Shown: in pieces, positions 22,801 to 34,100 of the stretch
Position numbering within the stretch: the first letter of the stretch is position 1
Layout of the letters: each line of letters begins with the position of its first letter
NCBI RefSeq assembly: GCF_047948215.1
Contig: NC_134455.1
Span: 161,616,575 to 161,680,574 of the forward strand
DNA: 64,000 nt
Direction of reading: 5' to 3'
Source of the DNA: Lycorma delicatula
Lineage: Eukaryota > Arthropoda > Insecta > Hemiptera > Fulgoridae
Notes under the pieces: generated by a model
Told to the model about the DNA's origin: nothing
Database searches by the model: none
Seen by the model: the letters and a program-made list of their open reading frames with translations, nothing else
Position numbers and translations under genes: made by a program

Positions 22801-25585
22801 TAACGATAGAAATTTCACAAATTCAATTCATATTTCTTTCTTGTGTATATGAAACGTGAACGCTTTGCTACATTGAGTACTTTCTTTCTTTTTTTTTTGT
22901 TATCTTTATTCCCTAAAGGTATGTGTATTTTGCAGCAGTCCTTTGCTACATCGCTCTCTCAAAAATGTTTTGAAGAACGACAATTTGAATCGATACAAGA
23001 CAAAATAATTTTAATTATTACAATATTTTTTTTATACGTATTAGTTGTTAATAATATAGTAATAATGAGGTTAAGCAAAGATGCTTAAATTAATTGCAGC
23101 CCTCAATTTATTTCAATAGCAAATAATAAAAATAAATAAATATTAAACTCCATTTCAAGTATATTCTACCATTAATGTAGGTAGGGGACTGGATATTAAT
23201 TTTAAGACTTACAACGGTGGAAAGTTTGTAAATCGATGGTTCCTAACTCTTTATCGAAAATTTGTAAATTACATTCTTTATCGAAAACAAACAACATTTT
23301 TAAACAACAAAGAGTATAATTATAACTCGGATTTATTTAGAATTTGTAATAGAATCCATTTCTAAAAATTTCTGCCCATCAAAAACATGGGTGATATGAT
23401 AAGTTAACTTCCCATTTGATGATAATACCTATTACTGGTTGGAATTGTCAGGACCTCACTAGATAAATATAATTTTTAAAGTTTTTGTTTAACATTGCCT
23501 TAATCAAACAATGCTCCACTATATATAATAATCTAATATATACATTGCATTCTTTTGCCATATTTATTTTTTTTTTTTGCTCATAGAACATAGCCAAAGC
23601 AAATTGCACTGTTACTGCTCTTATATAACACTCAGTTACTTCGAAGTCGGTCCTCTTATTGGTATACGATTTGAATATAGGTAATTTATGCCTTGGCGTT
23701 TTCTGAAAGATATATACATTTACACATATTTTTAGAAAACAATATTTTATTTTAAAAGTTAACGCAAATATGATATATTCGCAAAAGAACTTACTTTTAA
23801 CAATTTATCTTTAAACTTAATTAAAATTTAATTGTTTATTTAATGCTTGCGGCGCGGGGAAAATTACAGTATGAAAATTATTTTTAGTAAATAACAGGTT
23901 TGCATTTTATATGGTTAACAAGAAGATGTACATGTCATTCAAAAAGGGTTAAAAGAAAATCCAATAAACTCTACCTTGCATCAAACAAAATTTTTTATTA
24001 GAATGTAGAACACGAATTCAAAAACAAAATTAACCTAATTTTGATGCTAAGCAGACCTAATTACAGATAATTGACAAAACCGATTTTAAGTTACATATTG
24101 AATATGATATCGTATAAAAAATATAAGTGTTGTCTGTAAATTAAAAAGTTGCTTAAATTCATTTTATTTTTTTATAACGGAAGGATAAAGCGTAATATAA
24201 ATCATAATTTAATAAACTTCAATCAAACCGTTACCGATGGATGAACTCATCAATGTCCTTACTAATGAACATGGTGTTTAGGGAATTAAAAGGGTTAAAC
24301 TTATTTTCTAACAGGATATTTGGTTAGGTATTGACGTCTGACAGATATTAATTAAAAATACAGTTCGTTGAAGAATTATTTTAATATCTGAAAAAATAAA
24401 TAAAATTTGAACTGTATCTATACATCGCATAAAAATAGACCTACAAGGCATGAATATTCTTTGATATCGGTATGTAAACATGAATAATGTGTTTTACTCT
24501 CAGGATATAAATAATTTTGTTAAAAAGTAAGTAAATATGCACTTAATAAAACGTTTTCATTTTTTTTTAAAGTAAATACAATAAAGTCTACACTTATAAA
24601 TAAATTCGTTCGTATCATACAAAAATTTAATTTTAACTTTAAATTTAACTAAACTGAGAAATAACATAAAAAAATAAAACAAAAATGATTTTTTAAAAAT
24701 ATTTTATTCCACGTACTCATGAGTATAATTACGTTTTCAGGTAATCGACTTATATTAGACATAAGTAGAGAGAGAGTAAACATTTAACTGGTTTCACTTA
24801 TGAAAATGAAAAAAAAATCAATATAATTTTTTGAATTTACTTCTTTTTTAGATTATGCTTCTTAATACACCTTAATCCCTAATAATTCTTGATAAGTGTT
24901 AACATGATCTTTAATTGGGGATATTCCGGATCCGAATTTTGGATCCTCACACAAATATCGCATTATATCGGGTCGTTTTATATTTAAAAAAACTTCTACT
25001 TTAAAAACCTCGCGTAACATATAAACAAAAGTATCACAACAGTTAGAACTGTACATCTATTTAATTCGGATTTATTCCAATCCATTCACCGGGTTTAAAG
25101 TAGACTAATTTGACAGTACTATAACGTAATAAATTTAATATAACAAAAATAAAATTAAAATTTTATAGAAAATCATTCAACAATACTTTTATTTAGGAGA
25201 TTCAGTTTGTACTTTTGTGTAATATTAATCTTATGAATCGATATTTAATAATTCACAAGAATAAACATTTATATGGCAAGAAAATAAAAAAAACGAGATT
25301 GATGAAGGCTTATTTTGAAAGGCAGTGTTTTTTTCCAGAACTAGTATACTTACAATGGCCTCTTAAGTAAATCGTTGGGTAATAAGGAAAGGGGTTTGCT
25401 TATAAGGAACTCTCATAATAAGTTAACAGTAAACCATACTGTTTACTGTTTTGTTCATTAGCAAATGATATATATTCCAACACTTCATAAAAAACACAAA
25501 GAACAAAGAACAAAACAACTTGGAGCTATAAACAAAAACGTAAATAAAGTAGTAAACAAATATAACATCACTATATTTGGCGACA
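19850..25585. other. AT-rich intergenic DNA, no gene recognised
   Basis: No coding homology was found in this 5.7 kb. The frame at 22,843-23,088 has a hydrophobic N-terminus and a second hydrophobic run, but nothing else supports a gene. The frame at 24,862-25,056 is likewise unsupported. I see no RNA gene and no structured repeat beyond simple A/T runs. Confidence 0.6.
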
Positions 25586-25589
25586 GTAA

Positions 25590-26190
25590 CTGCAAACTGT
25601 CATTCAGTAGCCCGTAAGTCAAGCACCTTTTCATACCTTCGGACATCCCCACTGTTATCAAGCAGATTGATCGCTAAGTGGTTGAAGTGGTTTTCTAAAC
25701 GTTGTTGGTATTTAATACTGTGATGTCTGACAACCTCACGATATCGATCCTCCAGATATTCGTCAATCTCGTCATTCCGTGTAAACCACAGCGTCTATGC
25801 AATTGTTCTCGTTATCTTGTTTGGGAAGCGTTGTAAGATATCTACGTTACTATTAGTTGCTGTCTACCCAACAATTCCATACAATAAGTCCAGAGTGATC
25901 GTAGGATAACTTTGTAAATCAGAACTTTACTGGACAACATGAGGTGTGAGTTTCTCCGCAGCAGCCAATACATCTGTACTTCACGTTCACTTGTTTTAAT
26001 TTCATCCTTGCGTAACAGTTCCAGGTCAAACGCCGATGAAGGTATAGTGCTATGTATCACACAATTTCTGTTTGTGGGATCAAGACACCATCTACGTTCA
26101 CAAGGCGATAGTCATCCTTTTGTATGGCGAATGTGACGTACTTCGATTTATCTTGATTAACTTTAATCCACCATTTTTTCTGCTTATTTG
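25590..26190 (-). pseudogene. Second Jockey-clade LINE remnant, RT C-terminal region
   Basis: On the minus strand the blocks are in order: KWWIKVNQDKSKYVTFAIQK (about 26,175-26,115), VNVDGVLIPQTEIV, YIALYLHRRLTW, then VQMYWLLRRNSHLMLSSKVL and IYKVILRSLWTY (25,975-25,885), NIDILQRFPNKITRTIA, WFTRNDEIDEYLEDRYREV and YQQRLENHFNHLAINLLDNS ending near 25,640. This is the same region of ORF2 as in the 1.6-2.4 kb remnant, and the two differ enough to be separate insertions. Stops and at least three frameshifts are present. Catalytic palm and endonuclease are missing. Confidence 0.85.
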
Positions 26191-26194
26191 ATAA

Positions 26195-27885
26195 GATTTA
26201 ATATCGAACATACTATCACCCACAAGACATAATTTAAAACAAGGGAGAAATAACTCGAATTTAACACTACATGGGAGTAAAGGGCGAACAAACGTTCGAA
26301 AAAAGTGTTTTTAGATTTCTTAAAAATGTTTAAATTTATAAATTTCAGTAAGTTTTAATTAATTTGCTATATACATAAACATGTATCATGTAATTAAATA
26401 CGATGTACTCTTTTGATCAATGGGCAAAAATTCGTGTCGTTTCGTAACCCGATCTCAAGAGTCACTACCGCCTTCATAAAGCCCTAGATTTTGCTCTGGC
26501 ACTCATTGCTAATTGAAGGTCAGACATAAAAAATTATAATGGCCGTTTTGGTGTAATTTTACTACTATTACATACTTTATTAAAACTTTTCGAATGGTAA
26601 AAGAAAAAAAGCAAAATAATTTCTGAAAAGATATAATCCAGACATAATGTTTTTTGAATAAGGAAAACATTTCTAATCCGTCCAAATAATTTCTAAACCG
26701 TTACTATTTTTCAAAATCAAACCGCATTATCGTCTTAATAGGCTTTATTTATTTATTTATTCTTTTCCTTTCTGCCAAGAAAAATTCGGTTAACATCTTC
26801 GAAAAATGAAACCAAGATCAGTCTTCTATGAGAATATAGAATATAAACAATTAAGTTGACCTGAAATCTTTTCACAAGTGATGTATATCATATTACAAAG
26901 GGGCGATCCGTTTTTTTTTTCCAGCCGTGAGAGTATGGATATCGTTTCACACCGATAGAATTCCTATACTAGTATCAATTTAAAATAATTATCTCAATTC
27001 CAACTAAGTCAATATCAATAAATAACAATCCATAAACCGGTAGCTGAATTTTTTCCAATCAAATTTCTCTACGGAAACTAAATATAAATTTTTCAAATTA
27101 TTCACACAATATGGAAGTAGAGTAACATATATAATGATTACTATGCCTTAATCAAATAGTATGGAAAATACAGTCGTTTAAATAACTTTTTTTGTAAAGT
27201 AATGATTTTTTGTAACCAGATTAATTAAAAATTTTTCCTAAGCAAATTTTCTAAATTATAATTCACTTTTCTTTCGCAATAACTCAAAGCAAATAAATAA
27301 TTAAAATGAATTTGCTTCAGATATCTCATAATCGTACTTCTGAGAGTGGAAATGGCAAAACATCCCTTGCGCGTAGCTATTTGTCAGAGACCCTTTAACC
27401 TGTCCACTCCCTATCTAACATTATGTCGTAAAACACAGGCCGGCCACCACAACAATTACTAACATAAAATCTACGACTGATTATAATCAAGGTCCATTCT
27501 AAGCACGAAATTGTAATTAATTTCCTACTTTAACCAAATTAAATATTCAGTTCACGGTCGGTACACCTAAGGGAAATAATCCTGGTTGTACACAAGTAAC
27601 AGATAAAATAAATCTTAATGTCTATAAATAAAATTATTTTAAAAAAATCGTTATCACATTATCATGTTTCCATACAAATTTTACGGTCGCAATAAATTCC
27701 GAAGTTTAAAAAATGTAATACAAAGTATAAAATAATTGACGCATAAAAGTAACTATCAGAAAAATTCATGGTTTAATTAATCCTTGTTTAATTCCTATTT
27801 GAAAGAAGAAAAAGCCAGGAATTTTAGTAACTTTGATTTCTCATTTAAAGCTCGCTTAAAACTTGCAATATTTTAAAATTAAATT
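26195..27885. other. AT-rich intergenic DNA, nothing recognised
   Basis: No coding homology, RNA gene or clear repeat was seen in this stretch. Confidence 0.55.
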
Positions 27886-27891
27886 TTTTTT

Positions 27892-28480
27892 ACTTCCTCG
27901 TACGAAGTAAAGGGTGTATTGTGATCGCGAAAAATTTCGGTTTTCAGATTTCAATTCAAATATCCATTTTGACCATCACTTAATCCATTTTGACTAGTTT
28001 CGGCATGATGTCAATACGTACGTATATATCTTGCAAAACTCAAAAACGATTAGCGGTAGGATGTTGAAATTTTGGATTTAAGACTATTGTAACATCTAGT
28101 TGTGTACCTCCCCTTTTGATTACAATTGACTAGACCAAAAATCCCCCAAAAATCGGATCTTTAACTTTTTCTTAACTTAAGTAATAAGCCCTCATTGAGA
28201 GCTTTTGAACTATATATCGTAAGTGGTACTTATTTTCACTGGTTCCAGAGTTACAGCCAAATAAAACTTTAATTAATGAAATATTTGGATCTTACAAGGG
28301 GAAGGCACATCGGTTCGAATCCGACTTCATCTCCTTTTTTTTAATTTAAATATATTGATTTATTAATAATTAATTTAAAAAAATAAAAAAATATCAGAGG
28401 TTTTAATGAAATAAAATTTTATGTACTTATCATTTAAAAAAAAAAAGTGTATATATAATTTAATAGGCGTACAAGGAAGT
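27892..28480. mobile_element. MITE-like repeat with short terminal inverted repeats and an internal tRNA-like B box
   Basis: The ends are inverted: ACTTCCTCGTAC at 27,892-27,903 and GTACAAGGAAGT at 28,469-28,480 (11 of 12 bases complementary). Inside, near 28,311-28,321, is the B-box string GGTTCGAATCC within a tRNA T-arm-like segment, followed by a T-run. No A box or tRNA 5' half was found, and no open frame. Its overall form is that of a non-autonomous DNA element or a composite in which a tRNA-like segment was captured. Its repeated nature cannot be proved from a single copy. Confidence 0.55.
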
Positions 28481-28484
28481 CATA

Positions 28485-30260
28485 TGATGTTCACATCATA
28501 TTTTTACAAAGTATAACGTAACATGACAATGTAGACTGTTTTTCATCGGCAAGGACACAACAAGTAAACTTGATATCTTATTCAAATACATATCAGTAAA
28601 CGTAACAATAATGTTATTATTTGATTATGAGAGATTAATACAGTAGTAACATTTTTCTAATAATTGTGTGTTTTTTTTTGTAGATGAATTATTTATTTAC
28701 TACAACAAAAAATTCAACTACGATATTTATTTTTGTGACAATTATAAAATATTTAGAAGCAATGAAAATATTTTATAAGAAAAAGATGTAAATTATTTGT
28801 AATATGAATAGTTTTAACTGAGGATATTTTAAACAAATTGCTGATTATTTTTGTGATTACTATTTTATTTTTCTTCATTACTGATGAGAAAACGCTGCTA
28901 CAATTACCAAGCAAAAAGAAATTAAATAATGCCTATGATTTTTAATATAAGATGTGGATCTTTCACAATTCTTTCGCGCAATTAAAACGACAAATAGAAT
29001 ATGTAAATCTAAAATGAAAAATTACGTAGATGAATATTTCATTATACATGTAATAGATTCCGTAGACAAAATTTGTTAATTATAACATACAGTGGCTTCC
29101 TTCCAGTAATTTCAAACTATTAGCTTAACTTTTCTTCAACCATTTACAAGTGTTATTTAAGATTCCATAAATACTTCGGTAAACATCGATTATAAACATC
29201 TGTTTTATGCAGGTGTTATAATAATATATTAATCAATGAAGTTAGTCAAATAAGAATGAGACGATACTGAACCCTAAACTAATAGATTCTTCCTTTTTTT
29301 GAACTTGTCATTCACTGATAAACTGGCAAGCATCAATGTACCGGTAAGACATTTAAAACAGGACAGAATCCTTTTTATCGTATTGTTAAAAACAGATTTA
29401 ATTTTATAAAGTCGTCCCTAACCGATTGAAACTGAAGTATATATTTTTCTTTCGAAAATGACAATTTCAAATTGGATCGTCAGAATAAGAAATTTAGGTT
29501 CTTCATGAAGTAATATGAAGAAAAATACAAGAAATATAATAAAAAATCATACATTTGAAATTTTTGGAAATAGGCGAGGTATAGTAGTAATTTTATTCAA
29601 AACAGTGGGCGGTTTTTAATCTGTAATTTAAAGGGGTTACCGTTTTATATTCCTGTACCACAGTCACATTGCAGAATCTTCCGATTAATCTTTTTTCTTT
29701 TAAGGATATAGAACATTATTTTACGCTTAACTTTAAACTAAATATAAATCAAATTTATATCAAACCACCGCGACAAAACTCACATAAAGTAACCCGATTT
29801 TTTAATATTTTACAAAAAAAAGATAATAACAATAAAATAAAATTAATTTTCAAATTTTTATGTTCAAAGCAATGCAAAGATTACATGATTAAGAAATACA
29901 AAAGCAGCATTGACCGTGAAGTTTATATAGCGCATTGTTAAATCTGATTTAACAATAATTCAAACAAATTTTTCTCCAGAAGAAATTCAGGTAATTTTTT
30001 GTATCTTATGAAATTTAATTCGTTTTTACTTTGAGAAGAAATGGATTGAATAAAAATAATAATCATATGAAAGAAAATTTACAATAGTCTTATTGTGTAC
30101 ATGTGTATATTTTTTAAAGTCAATCGGTATTATAGTTGGACAAATCTAATTTAATTAGCGCTCGTGCAAAATAAATATACGGTTTGATTAACTTGGAACA
30201 ACAAATATCTTATAAAAATAAAGTTTTTTATCTCTAAAACGCCTTCTAATAAGACTTCTA
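28485..30260. other. AT-rich intergenic DNA, no supported gene
   Basis: Contains an open frame of 90 codons (29,669-29,941) rich in Lys, Ile, Asn and Phe, as expected of random AT-rich DNA. No motif or splice context supports it. Nothing else was recognised. Confidence 0.5.
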
Positions 30261-30261
30261 A

Positions 30262-30390
30262 GAAATAAATGAAGTTTCGGGTTTGAATCCCGGCCTGGCG
30301 TGGTATTTTCATTTTCGAAAAAAAATTTATTTCATAATCCTATTCACAAGCTTCGAAGCTTACGTATTGAATTAATCGTAAAAAAATACT
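30262..30390 (+). repeat. tRNA-derived SINE, 3' part (B box and tail)
   Basis: The B box GGGTTTGAATCCC (30,279-30,291) is followed by CCTGGCGTGG and a tail containing CACAAGCTTCGAAGCTTA, then an A-rich end. The tail closely resembles that of the SINE at 60.6 kb (ATAAGCTTCGAGCTTAT), so the two are one subfamily. The A-box half is not recognisable here. It is not a functional tRNA. Confidence 0.65.
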
Positions 30391-30394
30391 TTTT

Positions 30395-30980
30395 TGTCAA
30401 GAATCGTACAGCAAAATATAAAAAAATTATTTTTGAATTTAAAGAAATAGAATAAATAACGAGAAAAAATGCACAATATTTTTTGCAAATTATTAAAAAC
30501 ACATGTAAACCAAAAAATAAAAAATAAAAAAAAATGTAAAAAAAGGGAATAATTGTATACTATTTCTAAATCACAAACGTTTGTGATTTATAAATAGAAT
30601 ATCTGGGCTCGATTCCAACAACGTAAAGAGTAAAGGGAATAAATAACTAAATATGTTTCAGATAACAAGAAATATTGTATCCGCCATTTACTCCATTTAC
30701 ATTCTGAATAATAAATTCAAAAATTTATTCATCTTTTGGTTTTCGTATAAGTTACAACTAAGAAGAAACCAAAATTGAATTGTTTGCTTACAATTTAATA
30801 ATATTAAATTAAATTTTTATTAATTTATTATATAGTGAATACATAATAACTAGGATTTTCCTTTAGTAGTTCTCTTTAATTTGACATATATTGCATATCT
30901 TCACTGAAATCAAGTGGAAAGTCTACTAAATCGAATTTTATAATTCCAAATTTACTGGTGAAAAAGATTCTTTAACTAAA

Positions 30981-30985
<5 letters not shown>
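30395..30985. other. AT-rich intergenic DNA, nothing recognised
   Basis: No coding or RNA feature was identified. Confidence 0.5.

Positions 30986-30987
<2 letters not shown>

Positions 30988-31029
<42 letters not shown>
30988..31029. repeat. (TA)n microsatellite
   Basis: About 42 bases of uninterrupted TA alternation abut the hairpin at 31,027-31,101. Confidence 0.95.
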
Positions 31030-31033
<4 letters not shown>

Positions 31034-31101
31034 TTTCCTTATGTAAAGTTAGATGTTCCTTACTATAAGAAACATCTAACTTTACATAAGGAAAATTTAT
31101 A
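31027..31101. repeat. 75-bp near-perfect hairpin adjoining (TA)n
   Basis: AAATTTTCCTTATGTAAAGT and the bases after it (31,030-31,057) have an exact inverted copy of at least 28 bp ending at 31,098. Pairing extends outward to 31,027/31,101 and, after one mismatch, inward almost to the centre. The whole unit is nearly self-complementary. Confidence 0.9.
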
Positions 31102-31104
31102 CGT

Positions 31105-34100
31105 GTAAATTTATTTAGGAAATATTAAATAATATATTCGGATAATAAAACATAATTTATAGCTCAATAAAAAAGCTAATAATTCAGAGCGATTAAAATT
31201 TCACACAAGTACTTATTTATTAGATAAATATGGATTTTAAAGGTATAGAAAATTTTTAAATACGAGAAAATCACTCGTTGTTTTAAGAAAAACGCCGTAA
31301 TTTATGAGATAAAAATTGAGTATAATCTGAAGGGAACATAAAAAATATGAAAATGAATCACAAAACTACTACTATGTGTTTCACTTAGTTTATGCAGTTT
31401 TTTTTTTATTGTTTTGGATGATAAAGCAATCCTTAATAGCGTACAAAGCACAGATTATTTGTAAGTATGTGTATCAGTGTTAGCGTGTGCTTTTAGACTA
31501 AAAATTATTTTATTAAGTTATTTATAGAAATTACAAAGCTTCAATAAAAAAAATATCTTTTAAAAAACATACATTTGATAAGATTTTTATAATTTCACTT
31601 AAATGTAAAGAAGAGAGTTAGATATTTTTATCTATAGTAATCGACTGTAACGATAAATCGAACCAGATTTTGCAATTAATTGGCTTAATAACTTCAAAAT
31701 GTTTTTAGTTACCTTTGCGACTACCGTTACTGCTATTCTCAACCCGGCATTAGCTGATTTTATTGAGAAGAATTTTTAATAAAATGATTAATTTTTTAAA
31801 CATGATTAGGATGTGATCGAAAATTTAGCAGGATTTGAATAATGTCAATCCATTTAGTACATCGACGTGTATTTATAGATTTATGTGCGGGTATATATTT
31901 CATAATGTTCTAAGAAAACATGAAAATGTTTTAATTGAAGTAAGCTTTTAAATTTGGTTCGTTTGTTTTTAATAAGGTTTATGTTTATGTGTATGTTTTT
32001 TTATATCATTTCACTGTAATATTTAGTTTTATATTAATATTAGATTACAGAAGCATAATTTGAAATTTAAAAACGTGTAAATGTTAATATTTGTTTGTAA
32101 AATGTAGAAATCTAAAGACTTTTTCAAATTTTGAGATTTTACCTAGTACGAAAATAAACAAAAGGTTATGTTTCTGGGATACATTATTTAGTTTTGAAAA
32201 GAAAACTTGAATAAATAATAAATCTGAGATGTAGTACTTCCGCTGGTACAATTATTTTTTGGTTTTTTCGTAGTGAAATTAAAGTATTCATAGGTATATA
32301 TTTTTTTCATCAACTTGAATTATGTTTCACAAGAGCAATGATTTTATTTATCGCAAAGGTGGTTTAATATTTCATGAATTTATTTAAAAAAGTATATACC
32401 ATCAGTTTTATTTATTTACTCGTACATTACGAAATTTACAAACTGGAGACCTGCCATAAAATTGTTTTCATTATAAAACTTCATTACAAACTTATTTAAA
32501 AGAAAAATTATTTGATTACATTTAGTTAATTAATCAAATACAATTGAAAATAAAATTAAAAAAAAATATTACCTATGGAAAAACGAGTACGCTACAGAGT
32601 CTATAATTACTCAATTTTTCTGTTCATATGATCATTCACACGACAATTTCTAAAAGGTATATTTTATGTCGTGTAATTTTCTACATACTGTTTATCTCAA
32701 TATTTTTTTCGTGTACTAAGATGAACCGATTTCACTGAGAATTTATTGGTTTAACATAAAATAAATGTACATATAAAATATTCCCCTCTCTATGGTTAAT
32801 GCAGAACACTTGACTATCATCCATCAACGAGCCGATGGCTAAACGCTTTCCTTGCTGTAGAACTACACATTTGGTCGCAAATAAGTACCTACCGCATTAT
32901 ATTACATTCTTTAGATTAAAATATAACTTTTACGTTTATTTCCAGTTGAACGTATGAAATTACTTTTTCAACTATACCTATTTTATATAAATAATCATAG
33001 TTAGATTCGAAAAATGGACGTCCATTTTTGCTTTTTGATGTAAATATAACAATTGAAAATATATCCATTTTTTAAATAAATTTATTAATAATTAATACGT
33101 ATATTCATAAGTTAAAAAAAAAAAATAACACATGACAAACAAATACATCAAGACAAGTTTTCTGCACTTTATATATTAAAGTTTCATATTTTGAAACTAC
33201 AAACATGAATTAATTAACAAACTAGTCTTAAATCACGGGAGTAGTTATAACACAGATGTTTTAAACACTGATATAAATTCACTTGCAAAAACAGATTAGA
33301 ATAAAAAAATTAAATATAGTTGTACTTTTAATAGAAAAGAGTATAGTAGTTGTAAACATTTTACCCTCAAGGCTATCTTTTAAACGTTAAAAGCTGTTGG
33401 TCCCTCTTTTAACATTAGTCTACAAGCAGACGAACTTCTTCTTTTAGAGTATTATTTTTTTTACAAATCATTTTACTAAAAATAAATTAAATCCTTATTA
33501 AAAAAAAAGACGAATTATTTTACGATCAAATACTAAAACACCAACATTTAAAAAATATTTCGAAATTTAGAAAATATTAGATCAATTGTTAATTTTCTGT
33601 CAGTCAAAAAATAATAATTTCAGAGGGATTATAAGCAAATATTTTATAATGAATTTTTGAAATTTTTAAATAGAGCAAACTTTTATATTCTTTTATATAC
33701 TTTGATTTTCAAAGTAAGAAATTATCCTGAAGGAACACTGAACGGATATAAAATCGACTTCAAACATATTATTTCAAAACATATTACTTTTTTAAAATTA
33801 TTCTATTTTTTTAAGTCAGCTTCACATTAAAATTAGTAAATTAATGGTGGTTTTTTTTTTGATTTATCATCGACTTCTTATAAAAATATTTGGAGGATTA
33901 AATTAAGTTTTTAGTGAAATTATTTTTTGGAAATGATTTTATTAAAAACAGTTTATTTTAATCTAGAAGTTCAAAAATTCATTCCAGAAATGCTTCTTTA
34001 TCACTTATATGAAATTATTCCCATTTCTTATACTTCAAAGAAAGAGAAAAACGATTAGGAATTTTCTCTTCTCTGTATTTAAAATAGTATAGAATTTATT

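Noticed and set aside
22843..23088. 81-codon frame with two hydrophobic segments, resembling a small membrane protein
   Set aside because: T-rich DNA yields Phe/Leu runs by chance; no homology, no start context and no splice evidence.
29669..29941. 90-codon frame
   Set aside because: Lys/Ile/Asn/Phe-rich composition matches random AT-rich sequence; no motif was recognised.
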